Assembly: GCF_030867145.1 (NCBI RefSeq)
Contig: NC_134439.1
Location: forward strand, 6,361,379 to 6,425,378
DNA: 64,000 nt
Reading direction: 5' to 3'
Source: Opisthocomus hoazin
Lineage: Eukaryota; Chordata; Aves; Opisthocomiformes; Opisthocomidae
Shown piece by piece: positions 59,401-64,000 of the stretch. Position 1 is the first letter of the stretch, and every line of letters begins with the position of its first letter. Made by a program: the position numbers and the translations under genes. The notes below the pieces were generated by a model. It was not told the DNA's origin, did no database searches, and worked only from the letters and a program-made list of their open reading frames with translations.

Positions 59401-59929
59401 CTCTGGATTGCTCTGCTCAGCTCTGAAAACTGTTCCTTTCACGGCCCGGACGGGCAAGCGCTCGTCCCGGCTCTTCTGCGACGTGAGCTTCAACGAGGAG
59501 AGTCCTCTGTAGGTAACGTGGGGCAGCCGGGCGCGGGGCGAGGCACGGCGCAGGCAGCAGCTGCCAGACTTCGCCACCCTCCTGGGTTTCTTGCCCCCCC
59601 CCAGCAGGGGCTGCGTGGCAGATGGGCCGGGCTCTGCCCCACGGCATCAGCCGCACGCTATGGCGCCGGGCGCCGGAAGAGCCGAGGGACGGGGTCGCGC
59701 GGGCTGGGTGGTCGGAGCTGCTGGCCGTGCCTCGGCGTGCAGCGGGTCCGGCTGCTCCCAGGCACCCAGCCGGGGCGATGCTGGGTGGTGCTGGGTGCCA
59801 GCCCCCGCGCTTCCTCCCGCTGCAGATCTCCGGAACAATCCGTACCGGCGCGCTGACAAGGGCCGCGGCAGCGCCAAGAAACGGGCCGCGGGGCAGAGCC
59901 TGCAGGCGACACCGGACATCTCGCTGTGA
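41457..59929 (+). CDS. FMNL1: Formin-like protein 1
   Basis: Twenty-six phase-consistent coding exons: 41457-41600, 48039-48122, 48376-48459, 48537-48610, 49175-49258, 49736-49876, 51033-51141, 51939-52015, 52105-52198, 52540-52614, 53508-53618, 53702-53851, 53945-54046, 54177-54411, 54983-55285, 55414-55535, 56011-56213, 56492-56726, 56806-56874, 56989-57069, 57772-57901, 58006-58169, 58416-58517, 58796-58888, 58998-59121, 59826-59929. They give 1,097 residues (human about 1,100). MGN at the start is an N-myristoylation signal. GTPase-binding and FH3 regions (about 40-445) contain MNHPACVNE and [16 protein letters not shown]. Coiled coil follows, then proline-rich FH1 (about 522-622, profilin binding) and FH2 (about 630-1020: [34 protein letters not shown]). 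The C-terminal DAD ([11 protein letters not shown], about 1035) binds the N terminus for autoinhibition. Rho-family GTPases relieve this; the protein then remodels actin at the cell cortex, in leukocytes especially. FMNL2/3 are excluded by synteny and sequence. Intron 1 is 6.4 kb. Confidence 0.97.
43999..44362 (+). repeat. Left arm of 363-bp inverted duplication (FMNL1 intron 1)
   Basis: Starts GGAGCTGCTGGGTGGGTCCC and ends GCAGGCAGGGCAGGGGG. Its reverse complement lies at 45953-46315. By eye I find about five base differences and one single-base length difference. Neither arm resembles a transposon. Confidence 0.93.
45953..46315 (-). repeat. Right arm of 363-bp inverted duplication (FMNL1 intron 1)
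   Basis: Reverse-complement partner of 43999-44362, separated by a 1.59-kb spacer. Similarity stops sharply at both ends: flanking DNA on each side is unrelated. This marks it as a discrete inverted copy. Confidence 0.93.
47393..47878 (+). mobile_element. CR1 LINE 3' fragment in FMNL1 intron 1
   Basis: Begins CCCAGTTCAAGAAAGATGAG and runs through GAGGAGAGGCTGAGGGAGC and CCTGCTTGGGCAGGGGGTTG to the tail CTGGGATTCTGTGACC. Well preserved; very similar to the reverse copy at 51376. Sits 160 bases before coding exon 2. Confidence 0.94.
49362..49612. repeat. Minisatellite, 16-bp unit GATGGACCATGGGAGT (FMNL1 intron 5)
   Basis: About 15 copies of a 16-base unit with GGGGGT/GGGAGT and CAT/CAG alternatives. 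It lies 0.1 kb after coding exon 5 and ends about 0.12 kb before exon 6, so it takes up about half of a 0.48-kb intron. Confidence 0.95.
51376..51905 (-). mobile_element. CR1 LINE 3' fragment in FMNL1 intron 7
   Basis: Starts ACACAGAATCACAGAATGAT (reverse of the CR1 tail) and ends near GGGTCTCACTAGGGCACG. About 530 bases, nearly identical in the shared part to the forward copy at 47393. It ends only about 30 bases before the acceptor of coding exon 8, so the branch point of that intron may lie in or at the edge of the element. Confidence 0.94.
52257..52272 (+). repeat. CORE-SINE/MIR-like tail fragment (FMNL1 intron 9)
   Basis: TGTGCCTCAGTTTCCC followed by CTATGTGTGGCAG. Same 16-mer as at 11191. 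Possibly an ancient SINE remnant. Confidence 0.3.
52640..53405. repeat. Minisatellite, GTCCCCAAGGGCTGCTGAGCC (FMNL1 intron 10)
   Basis: About 16 copies of a compound unit: a 29-base part (GTCCCCAAGGGCTGCTGAGC plus CACCATCAC) with zero to two copies of a 16-base part (GTCCCCAAACCATCAT). It fills nearly the whole 0.9-kb intron. Confidence 0.95.
54512..54926. repeat. Minisatellite, exact 46-bp unit with 92-bp higher order (FMNL1 intron 14)
   Basis: Nine copies of a 46-base unit (GGGATGTGCCCAGGGATGCA then GAGCCACTCGGTGGCAGAGG). From the second copy, units alternate GATGCAGAG and GACACAGAG, giving a 92-base higher-order repeat. It lies between the linker exon and the FH1 exon. Confidence 0.95.
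57285..57700. repeat. Minisatellite, 29-bp unit (FMNL1 intron 20)
   Basis: About 14 copies of GGGGATGGAGGGATGCAGGG plus ACCCTCAGT, spaced 29 bases. Copies with GGGGACAGAGG also occur, and looser units extend back to about 57170. It lies inside the FH2-coding part of the gene. Confidence 0.95.
59421..59512 (+). CDS. FMNL1: Alternative C-terminal exon of FMNL1
   Basis: Bounded by a CTCAG acceptor and a GTAACG donor and in the right phase after exon 25. It codes [18 protein letters not shown]... to NEESPL, then TAG directly against the donor. Inclusion would replace the normal ending ([13 protein letters not shown]...TPDISL) with an alternative 30-residue tail. [12 protein letters not shown]-type ending is known from alternative transcripts in the FMNL family, so the exon is probably real. 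The DAD in exon 25 is kept in both forms, so the tails may tune autoinhibition or localisation. Confidence 0.8.
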
Positions 59930-61340
59930 CCGACGCCGTCCCGGCACCATCCTCCCGACGCAGATGGGACCGCAGGCCGTGACCCTGCCAGCCCGGGATG
60001 ATGCGGGGCGGGGGGACGGTGCCCGCTCCGCGCTGCCCCAGCCGCTTAGCGTGCCAGCTCCCACCCCGCACGCCCGCGGGTCCGGCGCGGGGATGCCCCG
60101 GCGCTTGCTTAGCAAAGCCTCTGAGCCCCTCTCCCCCAGGCTGGCAGGGCTGGGGGACCCTCCTGGGTGCGGGCAGGGGGTGAGGAGCGCAGAAAGCCCC
60201 AGCTTGCTTTGGAAGGACAAGAGGAGCTGCCCCATCCCCACCCCAGAGCTGCTCCACCGCACGCCTGTCCCGGAGCCAGCCCCACGCACGCTGTGCCCCA
60301 CTCCGCAGCTTGCTGGTGCCTTCGATTTCCCGCTGCAGGAGGGGAGGAGGGTTGCAAGCTGGGGCCGCAGCCGTCCCTGCGCATCTCCCCCAGCCTCGCG
60401 GAGCCCCTCGAGACCCCGTGTCCTCCTTGGCTGCAGAGCCGAGCGGCACGGGCTGCGCCTGCTCTCCAGCGAGGAGCCTGCTGCAAGAGCCCACCCTGGG
60501 CACTGCCCGTACCCAGGCGCTGGCAGGGGTGCTATTTTACACTGATTTTATACGTCTTCCTTAAAATTTCTCCGTGCTACGGGAGCAGGGACTGCAGCAG
60601 CTATACAGAGGGTCTCACCAGGGTCCCAAGGCTGCGGTGAGTCTGTTCCTCGCTGCAGGGGAGGCTCCGTAGCTACGACCATCAGCAGCGGGGTCAAGGA
60701 TTTTCTGTCCTTGTCTGCAAGGGGGTACCCAGCTCTGCCCTCCTGCATCCCCAGCATCGGCCTCGGCGACAGCGCTGAGCCCCAGCCCTCGGGGAGCGCG
60801 AGGCTGCGACGCAGCGGGTGCCAGCAGCCTCCGGGCCTCGCAGCCAACGCCACGATCCCAAACGGCCGCAGGTCCCTGCGGACATCACGCAGGAGAACGA
60901 CGCTGGAGAGCTGCGCGAGCCTCCCCGCACCGCACCGCACCGCAGCCCTCCCCTGCCCTGCCGAGTCCATCCCAGCCCCGCGCTGTCGCAATTAACCTGT
61001 TAACGCAGTTACCTTGTTAACCGGCCCCCGCTCTCCCTGCGGCGAGGACGCGGGGCTGCCCCATGTGCGTCCTCGCCAGCGCCCGCTTTCAGACCGCGGT
61101 GAGCCCGCGCCGCACGCCGGCGCAGCGACTGCTGCCCGCTGTCATTAGGGTGCCGCGCGCCAGCCGGCTCCGTATCGCAACCAAGCTCAGAGGGGAGGGG
61201 AGGGAAATGAACGTGTAACTTATAAATGCCTTTAAGCCAGAAATGTAAAACATTAACTGCTAATTTGTATACATTATTTTTCTATACTGAAGGCCTGTTT
61301 AATCTAAAGCAGAACTGGTAATAAAACGACTCTAAGGATA
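59930..61340 (+). other. FMNL1: FMNL1 3' untranslated region
   Basis: GC-rich sequence that becomes AT-rich near 61210-61320, typical of the end of a vertebrate 3' UTR. No other gene signature. Extent is inferred from the poly(A) signal. Confidence 0.65.
61320..61325 (+). terminator. FMNL1: FMNL1 poly(A) signal AATAAA
   Basis: AATAAA in GGTAATAAAACGAC, followed within 30 bases by a TTGTCTGTG GU-rich element. It is the first good signal after the stop codon, giving a 3' UTR of about 1.4 kb. Confidence 0.75.
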
Positions 61341-61714
61341 AAGCAGTTGTCTGTGAGAAGGGGTGAAGCTGCATGGGGGGGGATGCTGCGATGGAGGAGG
61401 GAGGGATGGACACACGGGCTGCTGCTTGCAGCTCCGCTCACAACGCGTGACCTCCTGTGTAAGGAAGAGCTGCAGGCGTGGTGACCACGCACCTTTGAGG
61501 GTGTTTAAGTGGAAGATGCAGGTCTGAGCTGCCCACGGCTGCAGCTGGGGGCAGGGTGATGGCAAGGCTCTGCTCAGCCCTGCAGCTCCGGCCAGGGCGG
61601 GCAGCCTCCGGCTGGGGTGATCTCCTGGGTGGAAACTCAAGGAGTAAGAGTGCCACAGGACAAGGGAAAAGCCAGGGCTTGTGGCTCAGCCAAGGGCCTG
61701 TCCCACTTCTTACT

Positions 61715-61985
61715 ACACAAGTAACAGCACAAGGAGTAATGGCTTTAAACTAAGGGAGGGGAGATTTAGACTAGATACAAGAAATTTTTTACCATGAGGG
61801 TGGTAAAACCCTGGCCCAGGTTGCCCAGAGAGGTAGGAGATGCCCCATCCCTGGAGACGTTCCAGGCCAGGTTGGACGGCGCTCTGAGCACCCTGATCCA
61901 GCTGAAGATGGCCCTGCTCACTGCAGGAGGCTGGGCTAGATGGCCTCTAAGGGTCCCTTCCAACCCAAAGCATTCTGTGATTCCA
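61715..61985 (+). mobile_element. CR1 LINE 3' fragment downstream of FMNL1
   Basis: GGCTTTAAACTAAGGGAGGG, GAGGTAGGAGATGCCCCATC and the tail CCAACCCAAAGCATTCTGTG are CR1 3' sequence in forward orientation. About 270 bases. Confidence 0.93.
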
Positions 61986-61989
61986 AGTG

Positions 61990-62834
61990 TCCCCAGGCAA
62001 GAAGGCGACCAGGCACCTGCACAGGCACGCACCCATCTCTGCTGGGCTACTGCGGCGAGGAGGCCACAGCTTCTGCCACCCACAGCGCGGAGGCACAGAA
62101 ACCCTGGGGGAAAGGCCCAGCGCAATCTGTTTGGTACTGCCTCTCAGCTGGGCCGTCCTCAGAGACAAGAGCTGGGCTAGGGCTTCCCTACGCTGACCTG
62201 TGTGTTTATGGGGAAGTCCTGCGACAAAACACCCAACTGTTTTTTTATGGACAACGGATTTGACTTCTGTGTTCACAGCACAAACACAGGTAGGCGATAG
62301 CAACCCCCCCCCACTTCAATTTGGGGTTTATGTTTCGAGCTAACCGACCCCCCTCGCTCGCTGGCGCTGCCACAGCCCTGATCAAACAGAAACGCAGCGC
62401 CTACGCCGAGACCAACAGCTCGGGCAGGCGCAGGGAGCAGAAGCACTGGCTGCAAGGTGTGGGCGAAGCTCCAGAGCTCCGCCGGCCCGAGCCGGTGCCT
62501 CTGGCTCCCGGAGCTGCCTTCGAACGGCCGAGGGGAAGGCGCAGCAGCTCCCAGGACCGCGACTCCCCTTGCTGCAGGGGGAGAGGAGCAGCAGAGTGGG
62601 CTATGGACCTGGAAACAGAGAGATACCAGCGTGTTCAGCAATTCCTGCGCTTAGATCCATCAAAGTTACCGTTAAATGACTTCTCCCTGCATCCCCCCAA
62701 AACAAGGGTAACGTAGAGCAGAGTTCAACCAGACCAGGCTTCCCTTTGTGAAAAACATCATATTCAGGACCATCGTCTTGTTCTCTGGGACAACATATCA
62801 AACCACAGGCAATGAGAACAGAGAATCTTTTTTT
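61990..62834. other. Intergenic DNA, nothing recognised
   Basis: Between the CR1 tail and the minus-strand poly(A) signal. A 131-codon plus-strand frame (62321-62716) has no family resemblance. Confidence 0.4.
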
Positions 62835-64000
62835 CCAGCTTTATTTTTTTTTCTCCTGTGAAAACGCAGGTCAAAAATGTTAATTTCAAGAAATCACAGT
62901 TTTATAAAGTGTCATTCGTTCAACACAAGCTAGTCATTCCACCGCCCTCACCACGCCAGTACTGCCCATCCCAGAGATTACCAGCTCCGTATCACTTCAC
63001 CAATGGTGATTTTTCCAGACTTTCAGGAGGAGCTACACGACAAGAGCCATCTGTGTTTGTCCCTCCTACTGCTATTTGTCCTTCCTACCCTGAACTGGGG
63101 TTCTGTCCTAAAGACTAGTTATGTTCTTATATATGGATAACAAAAACCTTTCCTGACTTTCTCTTCTGTCAGTATTGCACAGCCAGCCTTGATCTGGAAG
63201 CTGGACTTTTTATGCTCGTCGCTGCAAAAATGACCAGTCAAATTAAGAGGGAAGTGTCCTGGCAGCAGGAGAGAGTCGAGGAGATCCCAAGCTGGTAGGC
63301 AGCAAAACCACGAAACCCCTGGAGATACCCCCGAGAGGAGAGCCACGTCTCAGGACGGTAAGAAAGCAGCAGTGGTTTGCGGTGTCAGCCGAAGCGTCTG
63401 TCCCACGTGGCAGGGACTGCTGCCGCCACAGCCCGCTCGTCTGGCTGGCTGTCACGTAAAAGAACTGCTCGGTGGAAATCTGCAGCCTCTCTTTGTCACT
63501 TGAGGGGGCAGCAAAAGAGGAGGGAAGGTTTTGGACAAAACAAACAGGGAGATACTGGCTAATGCTGGTGTGAGGGTACAGGAGAACATGGAATTCTCCA
63601 TCTACCCAGCAAAGACATTCGGGGTTCGCCAGGGTTTACTGCCTTTCACCCACTCTGGAGGTGGCCTGAGGTTACCGTTAATGCTGTAGATGAAGTGTAA
63701 AGCTCAGAAGTCCCGTAAACAGCGGGCTGCTGCACCCCGCCCTGCTGCTCGGCAGAACTTCAGTCTAACACCACGGTGCAAAACTGTACACCTGTACATC
63801 GAAGCATTTCGCAAACAGTGAAAGCCACGAGATGCAGCCTTTGGGAAGGGAACAGACCACGCTTTCGTATTGACACATCACCAACAGACTCTTCTTAGAA
63901 ACAACCAACAGGTTTTTCTCCTCTCCCCCTCAGACGAAGCCTAGGAAGGGGCCAGGCGTGGGGAGATCGGTCGGTGCACTGAATACATGCTTGGGAGCTC
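62835..64000 (-). other. Probable 3' UTR of a minus-strand gene (MAP3K14 by synteny)
   Basis: TTTATT at 62840-62845 is AATAAA on the minus strand (AAAAATAAAGCTGG). The following 1.15 kb to the window edge is markedly less GC-rich, without open frames of note or CpG clusters, as expected of a 3' UTR. In human the convergent neighbour of FMNL1 is MAP3K14. The assignment is inference only, as no coding sequence is present. Confidence 0.4.

Noticed and set aside
41457-59929. Assignment as FMNL2 or FMNL3
   Set aside because: The neighbours (HEXIM1, ACBD4, PLCD3) are those of FMNL1, and the DAD and C-terminal sequence fit FMNL1.
62321-62716. 131-codon plus-strand frame as a gene after FMNL1
   Set aside because: No family resemblance, no promoter features and no poly(A) signal of its own.
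62835-64000. MAP3K14 coding sequence
   Set aside because: Only 3' UTR-like DNA is present. No kinase or C-terminal motif can be read, so the name is kept as a synteny guess.

Overview
This window looks like a gene-dense, GC-rich segment of a bird chromosome, probably a microchromosome. It carries several CR1 LINE fragments with the typical 3' tail ending near ATTCTGTGATTC, has compact vertebrate introns and strong CpG-island promoters, and is full of GC-rich minisatellites. The gene order PLCD3(-), ACBD4(+), HEXIM1(+), FMNL1(+) matches human 17q21.31 as I remember it. The species is not determined.

Layout. 1-1461: first coding exon and part of intron 1 of PLCD3 on the minus strand; the rest lies off the left edge. 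1462-6660: PLCD3 upstream CpG-rich DNA and six unrelated tandem-repeat arrays. 6660-15456: ACBD4, ten coding exons, with its promoter carrying two CTCF-like sites and three inverted CCAAT boxes. 16260-18017: HEXIM1, a single-exon gene with TATA-like and CCAAT boxes. 18040-31200: no gene I can name. It holds a divergent CpG-island promoter around 22.5 kb, minus-strand poly(A) signals at 23.6 and 28.0 kb, a GC-box cluster at 27.0 kb, three minisatellites, and a perfect 47-bp hairpin at 25.1 kb. 31222-34716: a short MLCK-family protein kinase with a calmodulin-binding segment, nine coding exons. 34717-41165: intergenic, with a long CR1 and a remarkable C-poor, AATAAA-studded AT-rich block directly before the next CpG island. 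41457-61325: FMNL1, a formin with 26 coding exons and an alternative terminal exon. Its large first intron contains a nearly perfect 363-bp inverted duplication, and four other introns contain minisatellites. 61326-64000: a CR1 tail and what looks like the 3' UTR of a minus-strand gene (MAP3K14 by synteny only).

Functionally the genes are independent housekeeping or regulatory genes: phosphoinositide hydrolysis (PLCD3), acyl-CoA binding and peroxisome-ER tethering (ACBD4), P-TEFb inhibition through 7SK RNA (HEXIM1), myosin light chain phosphorylation (the kinase) and actin assembly (FMNL1). I see no operon-like or defence system. The most unusual items are structural: the hairpin, the inverted duplication, the AT-rich block and the minisatellite density. 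I saw no LTR element, endogenous virus, CRISPR array or tRNA gene. Exon coordinates were read by eye and checked by reading-frame continuity; an error of one base at a boundary is possible.
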